This document shows, piece by piece, positions 15,653 to 25,854 of a DNA stretch of 50,269 nucleotides. A model generated the notes under the pieces. It was not told where the DNA came from, made no database searches, and was given only the letters and a program-made list of their open reading frames with translations. Source of the DNA: a bacterium (GTDB lineage: Bacteria; UBP14; UBA6098); NCBI GenBank assembly GCA_023145965.1, contig JAGLDC010000080.1, forward strand, positions 1 to 50,269. The letters are read 5' to 3'. A program made the position numbers and the translations under genes. Each line of letters opens with the position of its first letter. Within the stretch, counting starts at the first letter, position 1.

Positions 15653-18600
15653 ATGAATAATTTGAGAATGCTTTTTTACTTCGCTTTACTTGCAATCACA
15701 AGCACTATTTTCGCTGTTCCATGGACTATTAATTATCAAGGCAAAGTAACAAACCCCGATAGTGTGGCAATAGACTCAACCTGCGAGATACATTTCACTA
15801 TTTATAACATGGCTTCAGATGGTGATGGTCTGTGGTCGGAAGATCACCCTTCCGTTTCGGTAAACAAAGGTTTATTCGATATTGCACTTGGTTCGATAAC
15901 TCCCTTCCCTGATTCACTCGATTTCGGAGAGGATTATTGGCTTGAGATTCGGATCGGATCGGAGACTCTCATACCACGACAACCTTTAAACACTGTGCCT
16001 TATGCCTTCAGGGCTGCGTGGGCAGATTCTGTCGAAGGGATTTCTTATGTCCATTTTATCGATAGTGTTACTCATATCGATTCCATCTCATTCATCGATT
16101 CAATTTCATTTATCGATTCTATAACATATATCGATTCCATCTCATTCATCGATTCAATTTCATTTATCGACTCTATAACATATATCGATTCCATCTCATT
16201 CATCGATTCAATTTCATTTATCGATTCCATCGGGTGGGTAGGGCATGTCTCCGCCGCTGATTCAGTAATACGAAGACACATTGCAGGAGACGGCCTTTTG
16301 GGGTCGGATTATAACGGCTTTAATCCTGTAACCTGGTCAGCCGATGTAGATAATATATCCTTGCATATCGATGGTTCGGGAAAAATCGCTATTAAAAACC
16401 TCGGCGTAATTAATAATCATATTACCGATGAGACTATTCGAAATAACAAGCTTAGTCCTACCGGAGGAACCGAAGGCCAAGTATTGAAGATTGCCGGAGG
16501 GGTTGTTCAATGGAGTAATGAGGAAAGTGTCGAGGACCAATACGTCCGAGCGGATGCACTCGATCCATGGCCTGGTTATCTTTTCGATAAAGTGGACCAT
16601 ATGACACTAACAGTCGATGCTATAATGCATAAACTAAAGGTCAGGGACGGTGGAATTACAACTACTCAGATACTCAACGGCACTATCACGAGAACGGATA
16701 TGGATCTATCTGATTTTACTGCATGGGATATCTTTGAATTGGATGATATCAACGAAGGCGATGTCGCTGGTGGAGATCTTTATGGTAGTTATCCTGCGCC
16801 GAGAGTCGGTGCTATTCGCAGTATGCCGATTTCTACGACTATACCAACAACTGATCAGGTGCTGAAATGGACCGGCACGAGTTGGGAGCCCAACGATGAT
16901 GAATCAACCGATGCTGGAGATATCAACCATAACGATCTTCTGGCACTTCAAGGTGGAACTACGGCACAGTATTATCATCTTACTTTCTCAGAATACAATA
17001 ATCTAACCACCAATGATGGAGATGTTGATGAAGCCTCTAGCCTTCATCAACACGATAATAGATATTTCACGAAAACAGAACTACAAACCGGCGACGGAAC
17101 ACCACCTAACGCAGGGTCTAATCTCATCCATTGGGAAAATCTTCTCGGCGTGCCTATCGATTTCGCCGATGGCACCGACGACGGCAATTCATACCATGCC
17201 GGCCAGGGCCTAACCGAATCGCCGGCACTTACTTTAAATGTTGGTGATGGTGATGGTATTACGGTTCTCTCCGATGCTATTCGTGTCAATGTGGATGACG
17301 CTACTATCGAAATTTCGCCGGGTGATCTTGTCCGAGTTAAAGATCTTGGGATTTCTACAACTCAGCTTTCGAATGGCGCTGTCACCGGAGTTAAGATTGC
17401 TGATAATGCTATAACAACAACCAAAATTCTGGATTATCAGGTCACAGCTGCTAAGATCAATGCCGGAGGAACCACCGGCCAAGTTCTGAAAAACATAGGT
17501 GGTATCGCGACGTGGGCCGATGATGCTGGAATCGGCGATAATTGGGGAGGACAAGTTGTAATACCCGATCCACCTATTTATGGCCAGGGGATAATAGCAG
17601 ATCATCTTAGAATAAACAGAGCTAATTCCTCAAATGATGGCTATCTGGCTAGTTCCGATTGGAACATTTTCAACAACCATATGACAAACGACGCAGATCT
17701 GAACTCTTCAAACGAACTTATTACCTCTGCGAGTTTTGCCTCAGGGACTTCGATTTTGACAATAGTCGATGCCGGTGCAACCCGGAATATCGACCTGTCA
17801 TCACTCGATGATTCTGGCTCTGACAATCAACTCGATTTGGAAGTTCCAATCACAAGCCTCGGTCATTTTCACTATATTTTCTCACCTTCGGATGACGTTC
17901 ACGATGCTCTCGACGCACTCGATCAACAGATTTATGATAATGCAGATGCAATAAGCTCTCACACAACTTCCGATAACGACTTTATAATAGGTAATGAGAT
18001 CGTAACGGGCTTATCCTTTAATACAGGAACACGCAACCTCACAATTTCGCAAAACGCAGGAACATCCTCTTTTATGGTGAATATTCCCGGCGGCGAGGTT
18101 ACAGATAACTATGCCGACGCTGTAAGTGTCACTGGCACATCGACGAAAACACTTACTATAGGCCGATCGGGCACGCTTTCCGATTTAGTAACTACATTCT
18201 CTGATAATAATAGCGGAGGAACGATAACGAACATTGCTACAACCTCCCCTATTACCGGCGGACCGATTAGCACAACCGGAACAATTTCTCTGATTCAAAA
18301 TGGAGATATACTTTCCGGAGCGGGAATTTCAGTTTCTGGAGGATCAAATGTCCTTCCCGGCTCAGCTAGCGCAACAATCGCACATAGCGATCTTTCTGAC
18401 CAAACAAGCGTCAACAACAGCGATGGAAACGTTATTCAAGATATAACACTCGATTTTTCCGGCCATGTTACTGGATTAGCTTCCTATAATCTCGATAATA
18501 GATATTACACTGAGAGTGAGGTCAGCGGCGCTTTTCTGCGCCTTAACGGCACTAATTCCCCCACAAATACGATAAGTTGGAATGGTCAGAACCTGATTAA

Positions 18601-19045
18601 TGTCAATAAAATATATTGCCAGGAAGTTGACCCGGTTATTTTGATTGGCGATAAGCAGTATTCTACTTGGATGGCGGAAAATATTGGTGTTCGGGTCGAG
18701 GTTGTCGGCGAAAATAATATGATCAATGGACATTTCGAGATCGACCTATCAGCCCAAGCAGAAGGTAGCGATCTATGGTTGTTCTATAACGCTGTCGCAG
18801 AGAATTCAATTATACCATTTGCTGTTCCACAGGATGAGGTTTACTTGCTTTGCAGAATGGAAGGACCGAGATTCATTGTTAAAGCTATTCACGGCGACCT
18901 CGAGGGGCGGTTCAGCTATCGACTGAGCGGTAAACGCATAGATAAAGCGGCAATTCCATATGAAAAACTTAACCGCCTTCAAGATTTCGAATCTCAAATT
19001 TACATAGACGCTAACAAATATGATAAAAATGGAAATCCGGAGTAA
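15653..19045 (+). CDS. Giant secreted repeat protein with tail-fibre-like modules
   Basis: An exported protein of 1130 residues. A signal peptide (1-22, ending F-A-V-P) is followed by a beta-domain of the kind widespread in FCB surface proteins: I-N-Y-Q-G-K-V-T, then G-L-W-S-E, G-L-F-D-I-A-L-G, and P-L-N-T-V-P-Y-A-F-R-A. Residues 135-193 are ten hexads of [FYH]-I-D-S-[IV]-[ST]. Then come modules such as G-G-D-L-Y-G-S-Y-P-A-P, D-Q-V-L-K-W-T-G-T-S-W and I-A-D-N-A-I-T-T-T-K-I, as in tail-fibre or trimeric adhesin stalks. The C-terminal domain has V-D-P-V-I-L-I-G-D-K-Q-Y. There is no sorting-type end. GAGGTGG precedes the ATG. It may form a fibre on the cell (inference). Confidence 0.75.
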   Translation: MNNLRMLFYFALLAITSTIFAVPWTINYQGKVTNPDSVAIDSTCEIHFTIYNMASDGDGLWSEDHPSVSVNKGLFDIALGSITPFPDSLDFGEDYWLEIRIGSETLIPRQPLNTVPYAFRAAWADSVEGISYVHFIDSVTHIDSISFIDSISFIDSITYIDSISFIDSISFIDSITYIDSISFIDSISFIDSIGWVGHVSAADSVIRRHIAGDGLLGSDYNGFNPVTWSADVDNISLHIDGSGKIAIKNLGVINNHITDETIRNNKLSPTGGTEGQVLKIAGGVVQWSNEESVEDQYVRADALDPWPGYLFDKVDHMTLTVDAIMHKLKVRDGGITTTQILNGTITRTDMDLSDFTAWDIFELDDINEGDVAGGDLYGSYPAPRVGAIRSMPISTTIPTTDQVLKWTGTSWEPNDDESTDAGDINHNDLLALQGGTTAQYYHLTFSEYNNLTTNDGDVDEASSLHQHDNRYFTKTELQTGDGTPPNAGSNLIHWENLLGVPIDFADGTDDGNSYHAGQGLTESPALTLNVGDGDGITVLSDAIRVNVDDATIEISPGDLVRVKDLGISTTQLSNGAVTGVKIADNAITTTKILDYQVTAAKINAGGTTGQVLKNIGGIATWADDAGIGDNWGGQVVIPDPPIYGQGIIADHLRINRANSSNDGYLASSDWNIFNNHMTNDADLNSSNELITSASFASGTSILTIVDAGATRNIDLSSLDDSGSDNQLDLEVPITSLGHFHYIFSPSDDVHDALDALDQQIYDNADAISSHTTSDNDFIIGNEIVTGLSFNTGTRNLTISQNAGTSSFMVNIPGGEVTDNYADAVSVTGTSTKTLTIGRSGTLSDLVTTFSDNNSGGTITNIATTSPITGGPISTTGTISLIQNGDILSGAGISVSGGSNVLPGSASATIAHSDLSDQTSVNNSDGNVIQDITLDFSGHVTGLASYNLDNRYYTESEVSGAFLRLNGTNSPTNTISWNGQNLINVNKIYCQEVDPVILIGDKQYSTWMAENIGVRVEVVGENNMINGHFEIDLSAQAEGSDLWLFYNAVAENSIIPFAVPQDEVYLLCRMEGPRFIVKAIHGDLEGRFSYRLSGKRIDKAAIPYEKLNRLQDFESQIYIDANKYDKNGNPE
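16055..16231 (+). repeat. In-frame tandem repeat coding ten [FYH]-I-D-S-[IV]-[ST] hexads
   Basis: The 18-base unit encodes six residues and contains ATCGAT each time in most copies. A higher-order 54-base unit (three hexads) is repeated: 16076-16129 and 16130-16183 differ at one base (GAT to GAC, both Asp), and a third copy from 16184 matches for about 44 bases. The near identity points to recent duplication. Confidence 0.95.
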
Positions 19046-19078
19046 AACAAACACTTAAAAAAATAGAAAGAAATATTG

Positions 19079-22000
19079 ATGAAATCAACCAACAAATTTC
19101 TCCTTATCTTTGTGGTTTTAGCTACAATTTGTGGAACTGTGCTTCCGTTAACTTATTTTCGCGTTTTGGTTGACGGAACAGAATCTGACACTCAAACTCA
19201 AGGACAATCGCAGGTTTTCGAGATGGACTGTGATGCCTACGGAAAGGTCATGCTTTCGGTTTATTATGATGTTTCGGGTGATGCTTCAATATCACCGGAA
19301 GATTATTGTGCTTTTCTTTTTGGATTCAACGACAATGAAAGCGGATTTCCTTCCGATAGCGACCCTACGGTCGGCGCAATAGAAATGTCCTGGCCTGTTA
19401 ATTTCCCCCCGGGAGATTTTATAATTATCGCTTATGAGGATGCTGACACGATTATATATCCATATTCAGTCTATGAACCGATCATTATAGATTACTCTTT
19501 ATCAGGGAAAATAACACTGGAGGGCATTACCCCACCGGATGAATTGCTTCGTCAGGTCTCGGTTGTCGCTTTAGATCTTACAACATTCGAAGCGACAGCT
19601 GGCAAATGCGATTCTCTTGGTGATTATACATGTAATTGGTTTGGCGATACTGGCTCGGTAACGATTATGTTTTTCGAGTTACCTTTCGATCGTTGGAATA
19701 CCGAAGGTCTGATGCCATCGGTTGAAATCTATGGCCATGAAACAGGAGTGGACATTACAATTCCAAGGTATATTCCAGATACAGGTTATTTTAGAGGAAA
19801 TATTTCCTCGACTTTTTCTGATATAGATTCGCTTATAGTCCTTTACTTATCTTATGATGATAGTTGTGGTGAATCTGATACACTATATATCGATTTAGTA
19901 GGAGGGTCTTTCGAGGTTCCTATTTCCACCGGTATGTGTGACAATGTTATTTGCCGATTCGAATATTATAAACTCCCTGATGGAATACTGTGGCCCTGCT
20001 CTGATACATGGGAATTTAACCTTTCTGAAGGTTCTTTAGAATACGAATACTACGACACTCTTATACAATCAGACGACACAATATGGTTACAATTCGATTA
20101 TTACAGTGGCACTCCATCCTTTCCCGCAGAACTTCCACTTAAAATTGACAGTTACGAATTAATGGCGTATTCGCGGGTGACTCTTGAACCGGGAATTCTG
20201 ACTCCCATTCCAGTTAGAAGCGAAGGGCGTGATGTCGAATACAGAATCTTCAGCAATTGTGAGGATTGTATTCCAGACACTCACGGTATCTGGTTTGTTC
20301 CGGATTCTATGGGGCGATATATAAGAATTCTAGCTGGTGATACAGCTCAAACATACATCCGTGCAATGCGCTCGACTTGTGTGGGCACCCTTTTCACTGC
20401 TGATGGAGGTATTCTGGATGATCCAGCTCACATAGACCACTATGTTTATCTGGGTTACAATGAAGACAAAGTAATCGATGCGGGAATAGTTAACATACCG
20501 GTTTTCAGTGATGCCCTTTATTCTATTCGTCCATGGGCTGAAGGCTACATGACCCAGAATTATATACAAAGATGGATTTCACCGGGGGTAAATAGTATCA
20601 ATTTCACTATGGCTGAACTCGACAGCTCTTTCGAGATATTCCTGGCCGGAGATTCACTTTTCGCTGGAGACGAAGAATTTCAAGTAAAGGTTATGCATCA
20701 AGCTACGGGAAATTTCGTTGATACGCTGGTTTCTGCAGGGACATGGTTTAGCTATCCAATAAGCTCATCACTCGAGGGCGCTTACAGCATTACTATCGGC
20801 AACCGCCATTTTATGGGAATTTTCGATTATTATGTAGAAAATAATGGTTCCATTCCAGTTAGAGCAGGAGATAGCCTTACAATAAACATCATCTCGCCTA
20901 TATCTCATTTTTGTATCGATTGGACAAGAGACATGGATGATATGTGGGAGACCGATGTCTGGATAGCAACACATCACTATGTTGTGAATTATTATCGCGG
21001 TTCAGATACAATCCCTGCCTATTTTACGCCAGATGTAATACTTGGAGATATGTCTATTCCGAATATCCGTTGTGGATTCCCTATTTTTTCCGAGGATTTG
21101 AATGTGAAAATCGAGCCTGCCTTTGGATATGTTGAAGAGCATGGTTTTATAGCTAACCCAAGGGGATATATACTCGGCCCTTCCATGCTGGCAGACACTA
21201 TCGATGCTTACTTCAATTATGCTTGCTATCATCTCTGGATAGCGCTTGATGGTTATCCGGCATATTTCCTCGATGATGACTATCTGAGAATAGAAGTAGA
21301 AGGCAACGAGATGCCTTCTACTTTGGGCCATCTCTTCCAATGCGAATACAGGCTATTCGATGCCGGCGAGGGTAACCTGTTTGGCTATCATCAGCTTTGT
21401 GATGCAGACTGGACAATAAGACTCCCGAGCTCGCTTCCGGGAGGATTCACTCCGGAGATCACAGAAACACTTTTGCATATCACTGACCCGGACACCTTCG
21501 ATTGGCCGAAAGACACACTACGCATTGCTGTAACGCCCCCTCCCTGTATCCACGGAAGCATTATTATTGAACCCGATCCGTTATATCCAATAGCCACGAG
21601 GGAATTATCCATCGGCCTGAAAAACCCTGTTGACGACAGCCTGCTTTATTCGACTAAGGCTTATCGAAATCTCGACGAAATAGAATATATCCTTCTCGAT
21701 GTGGAACGCGGTGATTACAACGTTGTTGCTGAATATCCATCACCATATTCCTATTTTATATACCCTCAAGAGTTCAATCTTGCCTATTTAAGCGGCGATA
21801 CCGTATTGAGAGACATATATATAGGTAATGCTTTTGGGGAAATAACTATCAGTTTCGACATAGAACCAAGTGAAATTGAAGGAAGAACACTCATCGCGGA
21901 TATGCTTCCGCCAGATGACTGGTTCGATATTGTCGCTGAATACTCGATAGAAGATACATCAATGTTTATTAATCTTCCCGATGGTTCGTGGGCGTTCACT

Positions 22001-22972
22001 GCGCCTATAATTCCCGGTTGGACAGTCTCTCCAGAGGAAACAACTATCGAGATACTCGATAGCCCAACTGCGTTTAACATCTATTTCGATTACATCCCAG
22101 ATATTTCTACCGGTTATATCTACGGCTTGATGTATCAGGATGAAACAGATCCTTCACCATTCGATCTTAGTGATTTGGTAATAGACCTTTATGACCTTTG
22201 GGACACTCCGATCATGGAGACTACAGTCGCACCAACTACAGGGCTCTTTAGCTTCACAGGTGTTCCGACCGGCGACTATTATATCACTATACGTAATACT
22301 GGAAGCGCCGAGGCTTTTATTTATCCAGATTTCATCTCGTTATCAGTAGATGCGGAGGAAACGACTTCTGTTACTAGTTATATAGACGAGGCCAATGCCG
22401 ACCTGATAGTCTCCTTCGAGGGTGTTTTGGCAAGCGAGGTTAGTATCAGTGAAATCGCTTTCAGCACCGATATCCCATATCTCCCATCGAATTTCACTTT
22501 ACCTTATAACACACATAGAATTGCAGATACCTTTGCAATTTGCGATGGCGCTTGGAGTATCTATGCGCCTTCTATAGATACATTCACTATATCACCAAGC
22601 GATACGACTATCGTTATAGATGAATCATATTGCACTCATAATGTGTTTTTCCGCAACACAACCGGAATATTCGATGGTATTGCGAAGCCAGAAGATTTCG
22701 ATGTGCGAGTCTATCCAAATCCATTCAATTCGAGCTTGTCTATTGAAATCCGTTCTGAAAAATATCGTGCTGAAAATATCGAGATATTCGACATCACCGG
22801 CCAGCTTATCGATGTGATACAAATTGGCGAAATCGACCCTAAGAGGATAGATTCACCCAACGGTTGTTCGGTAATCTGGGAACCTTCCGAGGGAACCGGC
22901 ACGGGGATATATTTTATCAAGGTCTCGAGCGATGGAAGATCGGCGACTTTGAAAGGGCTATATATAAAATAA
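19079..22972 (+). CDS. Giant secreted multi-domain protein with C-terminal sorting-type domain
   Basis: About 1297 residues. A signal peptide (hydrophobic 8-24) is followed by a long series of beta-sandwich repeats with carboxypeptidase-regulatory/Fn3-like strand patterns, for example L-S-G-K-I-T-L-E-G and G-Y-I-Y-G-L-M-Y-Q-D-E-T. Residues about 1210-1297 form an Ig-like C-terminal domain: V-Y-P-N-P-F-N-S-S-L-S-I-E-I, I-E-I-F-D-I-T-G-Q-L-I-D, G-I-Y-F-I-K-V and the end G-L-Y-I-K. Such ends direct proteins to the type IX secretion route in Bacteroidetes relatives. ATG 19079 follows an in-frame TTG 19076; either could be used. No enzyme motif was seen. It lies 33 bases after the tail-fibre-like gene and 12 before the next. 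Confidence 0.75.
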   Translation: MKSTNKFLLIFVVLATICGTVLPLTYFRVLVDGTESDTQTQGQSQVFEMDCDAYGKVMLSVYYDVSGDASISPEDYCAFLFGFNDNESGFPSDSDPTVGAIEMSWPVNFPPGDFIIIAYEDADTIIYPYSVYEPIIIDYSLSGKITLEGITPPDELLRQVSVVALDLTTFEATAGKCDSLGDYTCNWFGDTGSVTIMFFELPFDRWNTEGLMPSVEIYGHETGVDITIPRYIPDTGYFRGNISSTFSDIDSLIVLYLSYDDSCGESDTLYIDLVGGSFEVPISTGMCDNVICRFEYYKLPDGILWPCSDTWEFNLSEGSLEYEYYDTLIQSDDTIWLQFDYYSGTPSFPAELPLKIDSYELMAYSRVTLEPGILTPIPVRSEGRDVEYRIFSNCEDCIPDTHGIWFVPDSMGRYIRILAGDTAQTYIRAMRSTCVGTLFTADGGILDDPAHIDHYVYLGYNEDKVIDAGIVNIPVFSDALYSIRPWAEGYMTQNYIQRWISPGVNSINFTMAELDSSFEIFLAGDSLFAGDEEFQVKVMHQATGNFVDTLVSAGTWFSYPISSSLEGAYSITIGNRHFMGIFDYYVENNGSIPVRAGDSLTINIISPISHFCIDWTRDMDDMWETDVWIATHHYVVNYYRGSDTIPAYFTPDVILGDMSIPNIRCGFPIFSEDLNVKIEPAFGYVEEHGFIANPRGYILGPSMLADTIDAYFNYACYHLWIALDGYPAYFLDDDYLRIEVEGNEMPSTLGHLFQCEYRLFDAGEGNLFGYHQLCDADWTIRLPSSLPGGFTPEITETLLHITDPDTFDWPKDTLRIAVTPPPCIHGSIIIEPDPLYPIATRELSIGLKNPVDDSLLYSTKAYRNLDEIEYILLDVERGDYNVVAEYPSPYSYFIYPQEFNLAYLSGDTVLRDIYIGNAFGEITISFDIEPSEIEGRTLIADMLPPDDWFDIVAEYSIEDTSMFINLPDGSWAFTAPIIPGWTVSPEETTIEILDSPTAFNIYFDYIPDISTGYIYGLMYQDETDPSPFDLSDLVIDLYDLWDTPIMETTVAPTTGLFSFTGVPTGDYYITIRNTGSAEAFIYPDFISLSVDAEETTSVTSYIDEANADLIVSFEGVLASEVSISEIAFSTDIPYLPSNFTLPYNTHRIADTFAICDGAWSIYAPSIDTFTISPSDTTIVIDESYCTHNVFFRNTTGIFDGIAKPEDFDVRVYPNPFNSSLSIEIRSEKYRAENIEIFDITGQLIDVIQIGEIDPKRIDSPNGCSVIWEPSEGTGTGIYFIKVSSDGRSATLKGLYIK

Positions 22973-22984
22973 TTGGAGGGTTCG

Positions 22985-25849
22985 ATGTTCGGCGAGAAAT
23001 ATTTCAAATATGTGCTTATAGCCTGTTTAATGGCTATATCGATAAGCCTCTCTAGCGACATTGCCGAGGAATTTTTGGAGATGGATCCTTACAGCGAGGC
23101 TATGGGGCTGCGAGATAGATTCTCCAAGCACTATGCCCTCCCCGACGGCAGTTTCCGTGCGTTGATCTTTGGTGGTTCGATTCATTACTTTTCAGAAAAC
23201 GGCGACTGGCGGGAAATATTAACAGACCTCGCCCCTTCCACAAAAGAGGGATACGCATTCGAGAACACGACGAATAATATAAAAAGCTATTTTCCAAAGG
23301 TTTTAAATAGACCCATTATTATTTACAATAATGACTATCAAATAGAGATAATGAAAAAAACAGAGCTGATCGTGCGTGGGCCAGATGGGATTGTTATTTC
23401 AAAAAGGGATATCCAAACTGTGAGTTCCAAGGTCGATGGAAACAAAATTCTATACAAAGAAGCACTCGAAGGAATCGATCTTGAATTTTCTATTTGTAAT
23501 GACTTAGTTAAAAAATCCTATATTCTTAACAATTGTCCGACTATCCCCGAAAACGGAGAATTGGTTTTTAAAGAAACTGTTAGGCTTCTAGATGGATGTT
23601 TTCTAGGAAGTCGGGGCCAGCGCATAGATGGCAGCGAGACTCTTCACTCCCAAATAGAAGTTTATAATCGGGACTCCGAACCTGTTTTTGTATTCCCTAT
23701 AGCAGAGATTTTCGAGAAGGATGACCCATCGGATTGCCTTTTTCCCGATGGCGCTGATTATGGATATAGAGTTAACATTGCAGATAGCGGAAGATATATT
23801 ATCTCGATTTCCGTGCCTTCGGAATGGCTTAATGCGACCGAAAGGGAGTATCCAGTCGTTATAGATCCATCGGTAACACTCTATGGCGATTGGGGTGGCT
23901 GGATGACCTCGGCTGGAGGGTATCTTGAGAACAATCCTATGTATTATGTTTATACGAATTCAACAGGCAGTTATAGAGCTTGGAGTAAGTTCACAACCAC
24001 CTCTATTCCAGATGCCTCAATAGTTACAGATGTTGACCTTCGCTTATATTGCAATGGTGGAGGAACCGCATCGGCGGCCACCATATCGATTTATGACGTA
24101 ACTGGCTCCGCAGGACCTTATGGAGGTTATAATTCGACGGCCTATAGCGATTTTGCTACGGGCTATTATACTGCATTTACTTGTACAGATTCTTTCAGGT
24201 ATTATGGTTATTATGATCTTGGCACATCAGCTGATTCAAACCTACAATCGAGGCTTAGCTCAAATTGGTTCCAGATAGCTCTTATTAACAGCACTTCTAC
24301 TTGGAAGCGATTTACCTCCAATCTCTCATCGATTTATGTTACCTATACTACTGCTTCGACAACGGTTCGGAGTGTTCCGGTGGGATGGAATTTTTCATCG
24401 AGCGCCTGGGGCGGAGCCGCTAACGATTGGGATTACGAATATGAAGCCAGCGATGATTGTGCAGATATTTATAACGGTTGTTCATCGCCGGTCGGATGCA
24501 CCCCTTCAGGGGGAAGCGGAACTTTTTATCTTTGCAGGGATATATGGGACCGAGATGTTCATTCTACCATGCCTCAAGCTTACGGTTGCTATCATCCCGA
24601 TTGCGCTCTTGATACACCTACCGGCCATGGAGTGCCGTGGAACCAGGAATATCATTTCTGGATAACAGATGCCAGCCCAAATTCCGGTAGTTATGATCTT
24701 CATACTGCTGGTTCCGATATGTGTTATGTTAAACCGGATAATAATTGCGACACCGACGATGTGTATCGCTATATTCAACTTCTGAACGGTTCTACAATAG
24801 TGAAAGTTCAGATACCTCTTAATGGAACCTATTATTTCATTATGAGTCACTGCGGAGAGTTGGGACCTTTAGACAGATGTTATGTTCAATACAATTCGGG
24901 AACAGGTTGGGTCAATCTGGTTCCAAGTCCATATTATTATAGCACTCTTCCGACGGATTGGACATATACTGAGCTTCAACTTCCAGGTTCACTAAACGGC
25001 AAACAGGTATCTTTCAGATTAGTCCACAGCTCACATTACGCAGAAGGTTCCACGCAGAGGTTACAATTTGCAGGTTGGTGGATTGACGATGCCGGTGTTA
25101 CAACTCATTATAATCCTGGCGCCCTATCTATAGATACTCTTTACGCTTGCGAAGATGGAACCGTGCGAATTAACGTGGCTACCGCGCCATCGGACGGTTA
25201 TTCCGGATCAGCCACCTATAAATGGCATGAAGACGGCGCTGCCGTTACCGGTTGGTCATCGACAACCTACTATGACGCTTCTCCCGGACACCTTTATACC
25301 TGCCTTTCGCGCAAGGGCCCTAACTGGAATCAAATGAGTGGATGGATTAGGGTGCTTAATGTAAATAACACAGTCTCAGCCGGTTATTGGGTTGGAGACA
25401 CGGACAATAATTGGGACAACTGCCTCAATTGGGGGCAGGGCAAGATACCCGATGCAACTGTTGATGTAATCATTCCATCTTCTGCAACTAACTGGCCCCA
25501 AAAAACAGGCGATCTTACTATTGGCACAAATGGAAGAAGTATAACCATGATAGGTTTTTCTCAATTATCAGTAACCGGCAATTGGGTAAATAATGGAACC
25601 TTCTCGGCGGCAAACAGCACGGTCAAGTTCGAGGGCACATCTGACACTTACATCCGCGGAACGAGTATGACGACATTCAATGAGGTTGTCATTCCCACTG
25701 GAAAAACAGTATATGTGGATAATATTATATCTTCGGGTTACGACTGCGAAGTAAAACATATCGATTTCGGTTCGAGTAGCGGAAGATTGCGGCCCGCCGA
25801 TGCTCCCTCGATGGAAAACCGCGCGCGGATACACTTCACGGGTTCATAA
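22985..25849 (+). CDS. Giant secreted protein with DNRLRE-like and beta-sandwich domains
   Basis: 954 residues. ATG 22985 is five bases after GGAGG (22975-22979); a TTG at 22973 overlaps that site and is rejected. Signal peptide about 1-25. The N-terminal third has the E-Y-P-V-V-I-D-P-S-V lead-in of DNRLRE-type surface domains, followed by A-W-S-K-F-T-T-T-S-I-P and the V-D-L-R-L-Y strand. Later come Cys-rich and jelly-roll regions, then G-Y-W-V-G-D-T-D-N-N-W-D-N-C-L-N-W-G-Q-G-K-I-P, common in Bacteroidetes surface proteins. The chain ends in the middle of a strand series without the P-N-P-F-N sorting end, so it could be 3' truncated. It faces the GGDEF gene, five bases away. Confidence 0.72.
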   Translation: MFGEKYFKYVLIACLMAISISLSSDIAEEFLEMDPYSEAMGLRDRFSKHYALPDGSFRALIFGGSIHYFSENGDWREILTDLAPSTKEGYAFENTTNNIKSYFPKVLNRPIIIYNNDYQIEIMKKTELIVRGPDGIVISKRDIQTVSSKVDGNKILYKEALEGIDLEFSICNDLVKKSYILNNCPTIPENGELVFKETVRLLDGCFLGSRGQRIDGSETLHSQIEVYNRDSEPVFVFPIAEIFEKDDPSDCLFPDGADYGYRVNIADSGRYIISISVPSEWLNATEREYPVVIDPSVTLYGDWGGWMTSAGGYLENNPMYYVYTNSTGSYRAWSKFTTTSIPDASIVTDVDLRLYCNGGGTASAATISIYDVTGSAGPYGGYNSTAYSDFATGYYTAFTCTDSFRYYGYYDLGTSADSNLQSRLSSNWFQIALINSTSTWKRFTSNLSSIYVTYTTASTTVRSVPVGWNFSSSAWGGAANDWDYEYEASDDCADIYNGCSSPVGCTPSGGSGTFYLCRDIWDRDVHSTMPQAYGCYHPDCALDTPTGHGVPWNQEYHFWITDASPNSGSYDLHTAGSDMCYVKPDNNCDTDDVYRYIQLLNGSTIVKVQIPLNGTYYFIMSHCGELGPLDRCYVQYNSGTGWVNLVPSPYYYSTLPTDWTYTELQLPGSLNGKQVSFRLVHSSHYAEGSTQRLQFAGWWIDDAGVTTHYNPGALSIDTLYACEDGTVRINVATAPSDGYSGSATYKWHEDGAAVTGWSSTTYYDASPGHLYTCLSRKGPNWNQMSGWIRVLNVNNTVSAGYWVGDTDNNWDNCLNWGQGKIPDATVDVIIPSSATNWPQKTGDLTIGTNGRSITMIGFSQLSVTGNWVNNGTFSAANSTVKFEGTSDTYIRGTSMTTFNEVVIPTGKTVYVDNIISSGYDCEVKHIDFGSSSGRLRPADAPSMENRARIHFTGS

Positions 25850-25854
25850 ACAAG

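Noticed and set aside
16076-16227. Possible CRISPR-like array
   Set aside because: The 54-base units are contiguous with no spacers and code in frame within a long gene.
16072-16281. Minus-strand open frame across the hexad repeats
   Set aside because: It is the antisense of the repeat and keeps open because of its 18-base period; no start signal and no sense outside the repeat.
15653-19045. Prophage tail fibre
   Set aside because: No capsid, terminase, lysis or integrase gene is nearby, and the protein has a signal peptide.
21002-21340. Minus-strand frame of 112 codons in the 1297-residue protein gene
   Set aside because: Shadow of a strong plus-strand gene, no ribosome binding site and no recognisable protein pattern.
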